Assembly (NCBI GenBank): GCA_964547125.1
Contig: CAZJLS010000010.1
Span: 1 to 38,200 of the forward strand
Length of the DNA: 38,200 nt
Reading direction: 5' to 3'
DNA from: Methanobrevibacter_A sp964547125
GTDB taxonomy: Archaea > Methanobacteriota > Methanobacteria > Methanobacteriales > Methanobacteriaceae
The notes below the pieces were generated by a model that had not been told where the DNA came from, did no database searches, and saw only the letters and a program-made list of their open reading frames with translations. A program made the position numbers and the translations under genes. This document shows, piece by piece, positions 24,098 to 32,453 of the stretch; the stretch's first letter is position 1; every line of letters starts with the position of its first letter.

Positions 24098-25114
24098 TTA
24101 TGGGTGCATACCATAAAGATTAAGCCCCATCATTTCATCAAAACCACATACAATATTTAAATTTTGCACTGCTTGGCCAGAAGCACCTTTAACTAAATTA
24201 TCAATAGCAGATACAATAACTAATCTATCCACATCATCAATTTCAAAACATCCAATATGTATATAATTAGAACCTCTAACTGCACTTAAACGCGGAATTT
24301 CACCTTCGTCTGTAATATTAACGAAAGGTTCAGATTTATATTGTTTAATATAAATATCTCTAATTTCTTCACTACTAATATCCACATCCTCTTTAAAAAA
24401 ACTATGGCTTGTAGTTATAATACCTCTAATACTAGGAACTAAATGAGGTGTGAATGAAACTTTAATATCTGAAAATAAACATAACTCTTGTCTTATTTCA
24501 GGAGTATGTCTATGACTAATTATTTTATAAGGATTAACATTTTGACTTATATTTGGAAAATGACTGGATTCTGTTGGTTTAACTCCAGAACCACTAACTC
24601 CAGTTTTACTATCAAATATTGTACGAGTTAACAACTGGGCCTTAGATAATGGAAAAATGGATAAAATCGCACCAGTTGTGAAACATCCTGGATTTGCAAT
24701 TAAATTTGCCTTTTTTATTTCTTTTCTATGGATTTCAGGAAGGCCATAAACAGCATCTATCTCCCCAGTATGTTTAAGATTATACCATTCTTCATAAACT
24801 TTTGTATCATTAAAACGATAATCTCCACTAAAATCAATAACTTTGGAACCACTATCTAAAATACTTGGAACAATATTCATTGAAGCACCATGCGGTGTTG
24901 CAGTAAAAACAACATCACTATCTAAATCCTCAGGTTTTTTATCTTCAAACTTCAAACCAGTATTTCTTAAATGTGGGTGAACTTTATAAATAGGTTCACC
25001 ATCATTTTTACGAGAAGTTACATGTTTTATATCAACTTCTGGGTGATTTAATAAAAATTTAAGTATTTCTCCACCAGTATATCCACTTGCACCAACAACA
25101 GAAACAGTAACCAT
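24098..25114 (-). CDS. argC: N-acetyl-gamma-glutamyl-phosphate reductase
   Basis: NADPH-dependent third step of the acetylated arginine pathway, making N-acetylglutamate semialdehyde. 338 residues. The nucleotide motif GASGYTGG is at 8-15 and the active-site NPGCFTTG places the catalytic Cys at 144. Further family segments are HRHTPEI and SFTPHLVP near 195-225. A strong AAGGAGG Shine-Dalgarno lies inside the end of ribL, three bases separating the two genes, which supports coupled translation. Arginine made here would feed PdaD elsewhere in the window. A lysine-pathway LysY role is possible in some archaea, but methanogens normally use ArgC. Confidence 0.95.
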   Translation of the reverse strand: MVTVSVVGASGYTGGEILKFLLNHPEVDIKHVTSRKNDGEPIYKVHPHLRNTGLKFEDKKPEDLDSDVVFTATPHGASMNIVPSILDSGSKVIDFSGDYRFNDTKVYEEWYNLKHTGEIDAVYGLPEIHRKEIKKANLIANPGCFTTGAILSIFPLSKAQLLTRTIFDSKTGVSGSGVKPTESSHFPNISQNVNPYKIISHRHTPEIRQELCLFSDIKVSFTPHLVPSIRGIITTSHSFFKEDVDISSEEIRDIYIKQYKSEPFVNITDEGEIPRLSAVRGSNYIHIGCFEIDDVDRLVIVSAIDNLVKGASGQAVQNLNIVCGFDEMMGLNLYGMHP

Positions 25115-25117
25115 AAT

Positions 25118-25561
25118 TTAATCCTCCTTACTCTTTTTCATATTTCTAATTTTTTTAATTATCTTATTACTACTATCTAAATTACTATTATGATAATCTT
25201 TAACACGAACAACTTTAATATTTAATCCATTATCTTTTAAATCAGATTCAAGTTTATATGTATTAAAGTTTTGATCTGGACCAATAGCAATAATATCTGG
25301 CTTAATTTCACGAACAATTTTAAACATATCTCCATCTTCATACCCTAGATATGCTTCATCAACAGGTTTTAAATATTTAATCATCTCTAAGCGCTGATTC
25401 TCATCAACAATAGGTTCACGTTTATTTTTTCTAACTGTAGAATCTTTTGCAACAACTACAATTAAATAAGGATTTTCTCCACCTAATTCTTTAGCTTTTT
25501 CTAAGTATAATCCATGACCTGGATGTATTATATCAAAAGTACCACTAGCCATAACTCTCAT
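25118..25561 (-). CDS. ribL: FAD synthetase, archaeal type
   Basis: Nucleotidyltransferase of the cytidylyltransferase superfamily that transfers AMP from ATP to FMN, giving FAD. 147 residues, as in RibL of Methanocaldococcus jannaschii. The HxGH motif HPGH is at 13-16 within GTFDIIHPGHGLYL. The C-terminal GPDQN segment near 93-97 and the basic tail KKIRNMKKSKED complete the domain. Glycerol-3-phosphate cytidylyltransferases share this fold, but length and archaeal context favour RibL. GGTTTTGGAT precedes the ATG. It is placed between hisA (38-base gap) and argC (3-base gap), and may provide FAD for the flavoproteins nearby. Confidence 0.88.
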   Translation of the reverse strand: MRVMASGTFDIIHPGHGLYLEKAKELGGENPYLIVVVAKDSTVRKNKREPIVDENQRLEMIKYLKPVDEAYLGYEDGDMFKIVREIKPDIIAIGPDQNFNTYKLESDLKDNGLNIKVVRVKDYHNSNLDSSNKIIKKIRNMKKSKED

Positions 25562-25599
25562 TGAAATCCAAAACCTAAAAATTAAATTGTAACTTTTAT

Positions 25600-26319
25600 T
25601 TATTTTATATTTTGATACTTTAAAGCATCTTCTAATTTAATATTCTTTTTATACAATGCTGAACCAATAACTACTCCTTCAACATCAGTTTCTGATAATT
25701 TTTTAATATCTTCTATACTTGTAATTCCTCCGGAATAAACAACTGGAATATTAATGCTATCTAAAAGATTATTTAATGGTTCTAAACTAAATCCCTGTAA
25801 TAATCCTTCATAATCCACATTTGTAAATAGAATACTGCCTGCTCCTTGATTTTCAAACTCTTTACCTAAATCAACAGCACTTTTATCAATCTTTTCTTGC
25901 CAACCATTAATAACAACATGTGAATCTTTACTATCTAATGAAACCATAATATGTTCACTACCAAATTCATCAGCTAACTGTGTTATTGTTTGTGGGTATT
26001 TAATACCCATAGTACCAATAATTAAACGTTCAATACCAAGATTTAATAATTTTTCAGCATATTCAACACTACGTATGCCGCCACCTAATTGAATTGGAAC
26101 ATTAACATTGTCTAATATTTCTTTAATAATATTAATATTAGATTTGCCGTCAATAGTACCATCTAAATCAATAACATGAATTATACTAGCACCTTTATCT
26201 TCCCAAAATTTAGCAACATTTTCTGGATTGTCAATAACTACTTGTTCACTACCAGGTTTGCCTTGAACTAACTGAACACATTTACCATTCTTAATATCTA
26301 CTGCAGGCATTATTAACAT
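25600..26319 (-). CDS. hisA: Phosphoribosylformimino-AICAR ribotide isomerase
   Basis: TIM-barrel isomerase of histidine biosynthesis opening the ribose of ProFAR to PRFAR. 239 residues, the normal length. The catalytic aspartates are visible as Asp8 in PAVDIKNGKCVQLVQG and Asp128 in VSLDSKD; GGGIRS near 78-83 and YSGGITS near 195-201 are the two phosphate loops. Start at the first ATG follows GAGGTTATAA; a second ATG three codons later is possible. First gene of the hisA-ribL-argC unit and divergent from truA, with a palindromic TATA element between them. Confidence 0.95.
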   Translation of the reverse strand: MLIMPAVDIKNGKCVQLVQGKPGSEQVVIDNPENVAKFWEDKGASIIHVIDLDGTIDGKSNINIIKEILDNVNVPIQLGGGIRSVEYAEKLLNLGIERLIIGTMGIKYPQTITQLADEFGSEHIMVSLDSKDSHVVINGWQEKIDKSAVDLGKEFENQGAGSILFTNVDYEGLLQGFSLEPLNNLLDSINIPVVYSGGITSIEDIKKLSETDVEGVVIGSALYKKNIKLEDALKYQNIK

Positions 26320-26375
26320 ATGAAATTATAACCTCAAAAAAAATATTAAAATTTAATTACAAATTAATATTTAAA

Positions 26376-26399
26376 ATTAGTATTATATATAATACTAAT
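26376..26399. promoter_or_regulatory. 24-bp perfectly palindromic TATA element between hisA and truA
   Basis: The 24 bases read identically on both strands, with half-site ATTAGTATTATA and centre at 26387/26388. They contain TTATATATAA, a symmetric TATA sequence. It lies about 68 bases before hisA (minus) and about 102 before truA (plus), so it could direct transcription both ways. A near-palindrome TTTTCACATGTGGAAAA follows at 26403-26419. Confidence 0.5.
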
Positions 26400-26402
26400 G
26401 CA

Positions 26403-26419
26403 TTTTCACATGTGGAAAA
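26403..26419. promoter_or_regulatory. Imperfect palindrome TTTTCACATGTGGAAAA, possible operator
   Basis: The core CACATGTG (26407-26414) is an exact 8-bp palindrome flanked by TTTT and GAAAA, with one unmatched G. It sits next to the palindromic TATA element on the truA side, where a repressor could block transcription. No regulator is known to me for this sequence. Confidence 0.3.
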
Positions 26420-26489
26420 AAATAATTTTTCAAATTTCAATAATTAATATTTTATCTGAAATATAGAGATTCAATAAAAAAAGAGTAAT

Positions 26490-27305
26490 ATGAAAAGAAC
26501 AGCATTAAAAATAGCATATATTGGAACAAATTTCCATGGATTCCAAAGACAACCTGAACTAAGAACAGTAGAAGGAGAAATAATATATGCATTAAAAAAA
26601 TTAGAGTATATTGATGATTTAAAAAAATCAAGATTCCGAATAGCTGGAAGAACAGATACTGGAGTTCATAGTCTTGGAAATGTAATAAGCTTCCAAACAG
26701 AAAAAGAAATACATATAAATCAAATTAATAACCATTTACCTGATGATATACAAATATTGGCTCAAGCGCCAGTAAGATATGGGTTCAAACCGCGATATGC
26801 TAAACAAAGACACTATCGATACATATTGCTTGAAAAAAACATAAATCTAAATTTAGTAAAAGATTGTGCAAAAATATTTGAAGGAACACATAATTTCATA
26901 AACTTCTCAAAAAGAAAACAAAAAACACCTACACGAACAATAGACAAAATAGATATATTGACTCCAGAAATAAACGCTAATAATCAACCAATATTTATAG
27001 ACATTTATGGTGAAAGTTTTTTATGGAATATGGTGCGAAAAATGGCCAGAATATTTCAATTAGTAGGGATGGAAAAATTAGAATTTAATGATGTAAAAAA
27101 ATTATTAGAACCACAAAAAGAAAAAGCCCCAATAAAAGTCATGCCGGCAAATCAATTAATACTTATGAACACAGAATATGAAGGTATAAAATTTAAAAAA
27201 GATGAATATGCAACGGTAAGATTCGAAAGAACACTAAAAGAAAATATATTAAATTATCAAACCAGTCAAAAACTAACAGAATGTCTGCTAAACTCATTAA
27301 AATAA
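26490..27305 (+). CDS. truA: tRNA pseudouridine synthase A
   Basis: Modifies uridines 38-40 in the tRNA anticodon stem to pseudouridine. 271 residues. The catalytic Asp56 lies in RIAGRTDTGVHSLGNV (about 50-65), the family signature. YIGTNFHGFQRQP at 10-22 and FLWNMVRKMAR near 178-188 also match TruA. The Shine-Dalgarno is weak (GAGTAAT overlapping the start), so a leaderless or short-leader transcript from the upstream palindromic TATA is possible. It is divergent from hisA, and followed after 111 bases by wecB. Confidence 0.94.
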   Translation: MKRTALKIAYIGTNFHGFQRQPELRTVEGEIIYALKKLEYIDDLKKSRFRIAGRTDTGVHSLGNVISFQTEKEIHINQINNHLPDDIQILAQAPVRYGFKPRYAKQRHYRYILLEKNINLNLVKDCAKIFEGTHNFINFSKRKQKTPTRTIDKIDILTPEINANNQPIFIDIYGESFLWNMVRKMARIFQLVGMEKLEFNDVKKLLEPQKEKAPIKVMPANQLILMNTEYEGIKFKKDEYATVRFERTLKENILNYQTSQKLTECLLNSLK

Positions 27306-27416
27306 AAAGTAAAAAATCATTCCACCAGTATTTAAAATTTATAAAAAATAAAAATTAGAATATAATACATAACATAATAATTTATTTAATTTATTTTTTT
27401 AGGAGTATTTATCACA

Positions 27417-28745
27417 ATGAAAATTTCTGTTGTACTGGGAACAAGACCAGAAATAATTAAAATGGCATCAGTTATAGACGAAATCAATAAACGTGGACAT
27501 GAATTACTTTTAATTCACACGGGACAACACTACGACAAAGAAATGTCTGAAAACTTTTTTAAAGATTTAGAACTCCCACTACCAAATAAAAATATAAATG
27601 TTGGTTCAGGATCCCATGGTAAACAAACTGGTCGAATGATGGAAGGAATAGAAGAAGTTTTAATGGAAGAAAAACCAGACATAGTATTAGTTCAGGGAGA
27701 CACAAATGCAGTACTTGCAGGAGCACTAGTCGCAAGTAAGTTACACATACCTGTAGGACATGTAGAAGCAGGGTTAAGATCATTTGATGAAACCATGCCT
27801 GAGGAAATCAATAGATTAGTAGCAGATGTTACAACAAAATTATACTTCGTACCTACAATAGAATCAGCATTAAACCTATTAAGCGAAGGAATATCTCACA
27901 AACAAATAATAATAACAGGTAACACAGTAGTTGATGCATGTTTCAGAAATCTAAAAATAGCAGAAAAACGTGATAAAGAACAATACGATGAAGGACTAAG
28001 AAACTTAGATATAGACAACATGAAAAACATCGTAGCATTAACAATGCATCGTGCAGAAAATGTGGATGTTAAAGAAAGATTATTAAACATAATTGATGCT
28101 CTATTAGAATTAGATGATGTTGATATAATATTCCCAATACATCCAAGAACCCGAAATACACTCAAAAATTTCAACTTATTAGATAAACTAGAAAAAACAG
28201 AACATATTCATCTTATAAAACCAGTTGGATATTTAGATTTCTTATTACTATTATCAAAATCAAAATTCATATTAACAGATTCTGGAGGATTACAAGAAGA
28301 AGCAATAACATTAAATGTACCTGCACTAACTTTAAGATACAATACTGAAAGACCAGAAACAGTAACTGCTGGAGGAAACATACTCGTTGGTTCAGACACC
28401 GAAAAAATAATTGAAAATGCGAGATTAATCCTCGAAGATGAAACATTCTGTAATAAAATGAAAAATGCAATCAACCCTTATGGTGAAGGTAATGCAGCAG
28501 AAGTAATGTTAGATTCTATTGAAGAAGCATACAACAACAATGAATTAAACATTAAAGCTCCAGATACTGTAATGTCAACATTCACAAGAAAAATGGATAA
28601 AATCACAGAAGACATAACAGTTAAAGAATTTGAAGAAAATAAAAAATGTCTTGTACACTTAGTATACTCTGATAATTTAGAATTCCCATTTGACAATTTA
28701 AGCTTAAAAGATAAGATAATTTTCTATGATAAATATGCTTCATAA
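27417..28745 (+). CDS. wecB: UDP-N-acetylglucosamine 2-epimerase with C-terminal extension
   Basis: Non-hydrolysing epimerase interconverting UDP-GlcNAc and UDP-ManNAc, a supplier of surface polysaccharide or N-glycan sugars. Family motifs are GTRPEIIKM at 8-16, QGDTNA near 93-98, GHVEAGLRS at 114-122, HRAEN at 211-215, HPRT at 242-245 and DSGGLQEEA at 288-296. The epimerase proper ends near residue 376. Residues 377-442, about 66 amino acids containing KAPDTVMSTFTRKMDKITED, are additional to the usual length of 360-380. AGGAGT precedes the ATG. The unrelated mfnD follows only 28 bases later, suggesting a shared transcript. UDP-ManNAc could serve glycan synthesis in the envelope. Confidence 0.93.
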   Translation: MKISVVLGTRPEIIKMASVIDEINKRGHELLLIHTGQHYDKEMSENFFKDLELPLPNKNINVGSGSHGKQTGRMMEGIEEVLMEEKPDIVLVQGDTNAVLAGALVASKLHIPVGHVEAGLRSFDETMPEEINRLVADVTTKLYFVPTIESALNLLSEGISHKQIIITGNTVVDACFRNLKIAEKRDKEQYDEGLRNLDIDNMKNIVALTMHRAENVDVKERLLNIIDALLELDDVDIIFPIHPRTRNTLKNFNLLDKLEKTEHIHLIKPVGYLDFLLLLSKSKFILTDSGGLQEEAITLNVPALTLRYNTERPETVTAGGNILVGSDTEKIIENARLILEDETFCNKMKNAINPYGEGNAAEVMLDSIEEAYNNNELNIKAPDTVMSTFTRKMDKITEDITVKEFEENKKCLVHLVYSDNLEFPFDNLSLKDKIIFYDKYAS

Positions 28746-28773
28746 ATTCTTTTTTTCAGGAGTATAAAAAAAT

Positions 28774-29808
28774 TTGACAAATACAGAATCTATATTACTA
28801 TTTGAATATTTCACAGCCAATGGAATAAATAATCAAAGCATAGTCTTAGAAGCAGTAAGTATGATTAAATCATTAACAGATGATTTAAAAAAAGAAAACA
28901 TAACATTACTCTTATCTAAAAACTATAAAAAATATTTCAATGATTTTGATATTAATATAGAATTTATAACGGAACCATTAGAAAACTGGTTATCAAATAA
29001 CTCTAAAAAATTCAAAAAAGCAATATTTATTGCAGATGAAACAGACGAACATTTATACAACATAACTAAAATATTGGAAGAAAATAATGTTAAATTATAC
29101 TGCTCCAACTCTAATGGTGTTAAAATATCCAGTGACAAATATTTAACATATAACCTATTAAAAAACAAAATTAAACAACCAAAAACATTCAAAATCATAA
29201 TAGACAATGATTGTTTAGAAAAAACATGCTCCATATTTAAAAATTTAAACTCAAAATTAATAATCAAACCCGTAAATGGAGTAGACTGTGAAAAAATTAA
29301 AATAATTAATAAAAAAGAAGATATTAATAAAATAACGGAATATGATTTTGGAACAGAACTAATAATACAAGAATTTATAGAAGGAGAATCATGTAGTGTT
29401 AGTTTAATATCTGATGGCAATACGGCAATACCTTTAAGCTTAAATAAACAAAATATAATATTAAATAGTGATATGAATTTATATAATGGTGGAATGTTAC
29501 CATATAAACATAAATTAAAAGAAGAAGCATTTAAAATTTCAAAAAAAGCAATAGAAAACATAAACGGTATAAAAGGATTTATTGGTGTTGATTTAATATT
29601 AAATGATGAAGTAACATTTATAGAAATTAACTCAAGATTCACAACTCCGTATATTGGTCTTAAAGAAATAATAAACATTAATATTGGAGATACAATTTTA
29701 AAAATATTAGATAATAAAATGAATATTGATGATTTAAAAAATTGTGAACTAAATGGCGAAATAGAATTTATTAAAGAAAACAACGACATTAAATTAATAA
29801 AACATTAA
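28774..29808 (+). CDS. mfnD: ATP-grasp ligase, tyramine-glutamate ligase of methanofuran synthesis
   Basis: ATP-grasp protein of 344 residues, most like MfnD, which joins tyramine and glutamate in methanofuran biosynthesis. Start is TTG at 28774, preceded by CAGGAGT; no nearby ATG is better. N-terminal SILLFEYFTANGI resembles the MfnD start. The central ATP-grasp region shows KLIIKPVNGVDCEKI near 165-179, IIQEFIEGESCSVSLISDG near 196-214 and a metal-binding FIEINSRFTTPY near 287-298. The gene directly behind encodes MfnF of the same pathway, which strongly supports the assignment. The older label is carbamoyl-phosphate-synthase-like protein. Confidence 0.85.
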   Translation: MTNTESILLFEYFTANGINNQSIVLEAVSMIKSLTDDLKKENITLLLSKNYKKYFNDFDINIEFITEPLENWLSNNSKKFKKAIFIADETDEHLYNITKILEENNVKLYCSNSNGVKISSDKYLTYNLLKNKIKQPKTFKIIIDNDCLEKTCSIFKNLNSKLIIKPVNGVDCEKIKIINKKEDINKITEYDFGTELIIQEFIEGESCSVSLISDGNTAIPLSLNKQNIILNSDMNLYNGGMLPYKHKLKEEAFKISKKAIENINGIKGFIGVDLILNDEVTFIEINSRFTTPYIGLKEIININIGDTILKILDNKMNIDDLKNCELNGEIEFIKENNDIKLIKH

Positions 29809-29828
29809 AAAAAAATTGGTGATTAAAT

Positions 29829-30857
29829 TTGAAAATAGCAGGTTTTGATATTGGAGGAGCAAATACTGATTTAGCAATTATAGAATATGACGATAACGGA
29901 GATATAAAAAATATAGAAACAGATTTCGAATACCTGCCTATGTGGTATAAAAACGAAAAATTAGGAGAAACATTAAAACATTTAATAGAAAACATATGTC
30001 CAATCACTGAAATAGATGCAATAGGAATAAGTATGACTGCTGAATTAGTAGATGCATACGAAACAAAAAAAGAAGGAGTATTGGACATTGCAAATAAATG
30101 TCTTAAAGAATTCAATATGCCTATGGGATTCGTTGGCATAAATGGGATGTTAACAGCAGACGAAATTAAAAAAACGCCCCTGGATTTAGCAGCTGCTAAT
30201 TGGATTGCAACATCTGAAATAGCTGCAGCAATGGAAAAAGATTGTATATTTGTTGATACTGGAAGCACAACAACAGACATAATCCCTATTAAAAATGGTA
30301 AAGAATGTGCAATTGGACGTTCAGATTTTGAAAGATTAGCCACCGGTGAATTAGTATATACTGGAACACTTAGAACAAATATTGCAAGTTTCATAGATTA
30401 TGTGCCTTTTGATGGTTCAGAATATCGTGTTGCATCTGAATTATTTGCAATAACTGCCGATGTGTATAATGTTTTAGATTTAATATCTGAAGAAGACTAT
30501 GTATGTGATACATGTGATGGTCAAGGAAAATCTAAAATAGAATCTATGAGAAGAATTTCTAGAGTATTATGTGCAGATTTAGAAATATTAAATGAAGAAG
30601 ACATAGTGAGTATTTGTGAATTCATTCATCAAGCACAAATTGCACAAATAGCTAATGCATTAGATGAAGTATCTTCAAGAGAAAATATTGATATTGTAAT
30701 AACTACAGGGCTTGGAAAAGATATTTTATGTTCTGAAGCAGCTTTAAGCCTTAATTTACGAGTTAAACCTATGGATATGCTACTATCTGATGAAGAATGT
30801 GTGGTTGCTCCAGCTATAGGTACTGCAATGATGATGTATAATATGCTAAAAAACTAA
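29829..30857 (+). CDS. mfnF: MfnF, methanofuran-core condensing enzyme (hydantoinase/oxoprolinase-like)
   Basis: 342-residue protein of the ASKHA-like hydantoinase/oxoprolinase group (formerly the H4MPT-linked C1 transfer protein family, TIGR03123). MfnF condenses gamma-glutamyltyramine with the furan phosphate to form the methanofuran core. Glycine-rich nucleotide loops GFDIGGANTDLA at 5-16 and FVDTGSTTTDIIP near 141-153 are visible, with a CDTCDG cysteine pair around residue 225. Start is TTG at 29829 with GGTGAT at 29818-29823. It lies 20 bases behind mfnD, which makes the substrate, so the two are almost surely one operon. Confidence 0.88.
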   Translation: MKIAGFDIGGANTDLAIIEYDDNGDIKNIETDFEYLPMWYKNEKLGETLKHLIENICPITEIDAIGISMTAELVDAYETKKEGVLDIANKCLKEFNMPMGFVGINGMLTADEIKKTPLDLAAANWIATSEIAAAMEKDCIFVDTGSTTTDIIPIKNGKECAIGRSDFERLATGELVYTGTLRTNIASFIDYVPFDGSEYRVASELFAITADVYNVLDLISEEDYVCDTCDGQGKSKIESMRRISRVLCADLEILNEEDIVSICEFIHQAQIAQIANALDEVSSRENIDIVITTGLGKDILCSEAALSLNLRVKPMDMLLSDEECVVAPAIGTAMMMYNMLKN

Positions 30858-30881
30858 TTATTTTTTTATGGTTTGAAAAAG

Positions 30882-31574
30882 ATGGTTAAAAAGAAAAATT
30901 CAAATTTACTTAGTTGGTTATTGATTTTAACTTTATTTTTCATTATATTTTGGTCTTTTGCAAACATATCTGATACAGAACTTGTAGGTAGCAATGATTT
31001 AGGTCAAGTAATTAAACATACTTATTCTCATTATGGTAATTCAGATATTAAAATAGCAGTTGTTTCTGGAATGCATTCTCGTGAAAATTTACATAAAACT
31101 ATTTTGCCTGAGGTATGTAAACTTTTTGCAGTATTTAATAATGTGGAAGTTGTTAATTATCAAGTAATTGTAACGAATAACCCTGAAGATTTTGAAGTTA
31201 GTAGATCTAATGGTGAGTCTTTAGTTCATGATTATGTGGTTAATGATATTGATAATATGGATTTTGACTTAGTAATAATTGGACATGACCATGAAGAAGG
31301 TTATGGTGAGGGTTATTATATTGCAACTCCAAGTATGGATAGTTCTTCTGTAGAACTTGCAGAAGATGTGAGTGGGGATTTAGGATTTAATTATTATAAA
31401 CGAGATACTTCTAGAGCAAGTAAGAGTACTAGTATTTCTAGTGTTGATAATCCTATTGTTAATACTGGAACTAATTTATTTGTATATGAAATTCCTGAAA
31501 ATGATTTTTTCATTTTTGCATTTATAAATTCTTACAGGTTATTACATTCTTCATTAAGTAATATTAATAATTAA
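30882..31574 (+). CDS. Membrane-anchored protein with M14-like motifs, function unknown
   Basis: 230 residues from the ATG at 30882; an upstream TTG at 30873 is the alternative, and neither has a clear Shine-Dalgarno. KKK then a hydrophobic stretch at about 9-27 (LLSWLLILTLFFIIFWSF) indicates a signal anchor with the rest outside the membrane. SGMHSREN at 62-69 gives H65-x2-E68, and IGHDHEEG at 133-140 gives His135 and His137. That spacing recalls the zinc ligands of M14 carboxypeptidases or AstE-like enzymes, but similarity is weak. It follows mfnF with 24 bases between and overlaps the end of carS by four bases. Not recognised as a named family; the M14 idea is inference. Confidence 0.65.
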   Translation: MVKKKNSNLLSWLLILTLFFIIFWSFANISDTELVGSNDLGQVIKHTYSHYGNSDIKIAVVSGMHSRENLHKTILPEVCKLFAVFNNVEVVNYQVIVTNNPEDFEVSRSNGESLVHDYVVNDIDNMDFDLVIIGHDHEEGYGEGYYIATPSMDSSSVELAEDVSGDLGFNYYKRDTSRASKSTSISSVDNPIVNTGTNLFVYEIPENDFFIFAFINSYRLLHSSLSNINN

Positions 31575-32137
31575 TACCATACATCTTTTAATCCAAGTAA
31601 GTATGCTATAGTATTGCTTAATAAATGAAGTATAATAGATAATGCACATATTATTAATGCAAAATTAATGCTTATTTGTATAAATGGGAAAATAAATATA
31701 AGTGCCCCGAAAACAAAGTCAAGTTGGTCAAGTAAAGGAGCAGGATCTCCACTTTTTAGTCCAATTCTTCTTTTTATAAAACTTCCTACGGCATCACCAA
31801 CTAATGCACCAAGTGCAAGTAAGAATCCATAAATTAATCCGTTTATCAATGTATTTGGAAAATTTATTAAAATTAAATTTCCTGTTAATTCTGGAATATT
31901 TAATCCAATTATTCCAATTATTCCCCCAATAATGGTTCCAAATATTGTTCCAAAAATAAGTCCTTTAAAAGTCACACCATTTCCTATTATTCTATTACCA
32001 TCTATAAATGTTTTATTCAAATCTAAGGGTGTTTTACCTCCAAATGCAAGTCCACTTAGATTAGAAATGTATGCGGGCAACATAAAATACATTGCAACAA
32101 GACAATTAACTACAAGTATTATTAAAAAATCGGACAT
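31571..32137 (-). CDS. carS: CDP-archaeol synthase
   Basis: Integral membrane enzyme activating 2,3-bis-O-geranylgeranyl-glycerol phosphate with CTP, forming CDP-archaeol for phospholipid head-group attachment. 188 residues with about five hydrophobic segments. Conserved parts are MYFMLPAYISNLSGLAFGG near 17-35, LDLNKTFIDGNRIIG near 39-53 and LLALGALVGDAVGSFIKRR near 110-128, the CDP-alcohol synthase-like catalytic region. Start chosen at ATG 32137, with GAAGGA upstream; the in-frame TTG at 32155 overlaps that signal. It is divergent from a tetraether synthase-like gene, giving a lipid pair. The last four bases overlap the convergent gene at 30882. Confidence 0.93.
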   Translation of the reverse strand: MSDFLIILVVNCLVAMYFMLPAYISNLSGLAFGGKTPLDLNKTFIDGNRIIGNGVTFKGLIFGTIFGTIIGGIIGIIGLNIPELTGNLILINFPNTLINGLIYGFLLALGALVGDAVGSFIKRRIGLKSGDPAPLLDQLDFVFGALIFIFPFIQISINFALIICALSIILHLLSNTIAYLLGLKDVWY

Positions 32138-32453
32138 TATTGTTTTTTCCTTCAAATATTAAATTATTATCTAACTAATTATTATATATATTATGTAATA
32201 TTTATATTTTATAATGTTTAAATAGTATAATATGATATATAATATAAGATTAAAAGTTTTAGAATTTCATAATTAGAATTTATTTTAAACTTTTTAATTA
32301 ATTAATCTTATAATTTATTTTATTAAATTGATATAATATGAAAACTTAAATGGAGAAATATTATTATTTAATATTAAATATTTAATTTTAATTGGATTAT
32401 TTTATTATCAATGATATTATCTTTTTTATTTTAAGATTTAATGGTGATTTTCG
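32138..32453. other. Divergent intergenic region between carS and the tes-like gene
   Basis: 316 AT-rich bases with several TATA-like stretches on both strands (for example ATGATATATAATATAAG near 32232-32248) and GGTGAT at 32443-32448 as the ribosome site of the following gene. Two overlapping AT palindromes occur at 32366-32379 and 32373-32386. No gene or structured RNA is recognisable. Confidence 0.55.

Noticed and set aside
28923..29789. A 288-codon minus-strand frame opposite mfnD.
   Set aside because: Its apparent membrane-like composition comes from reading the complement of A/T-rich codons; mfnD has motifs and context.
29789..30394. A 201-codon minus-strand frame opposite mfnF.
   Set aside because: mfnF has a ribosome site, nucleotide motifs and pathway context; the antisense frame has none.
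32366..32386. Overlapping AT palindromes upstream of the tes-like gene.
   Set aside because: Made only of A and T in a very AT-rich spacer; such palindromes are expected by chance.
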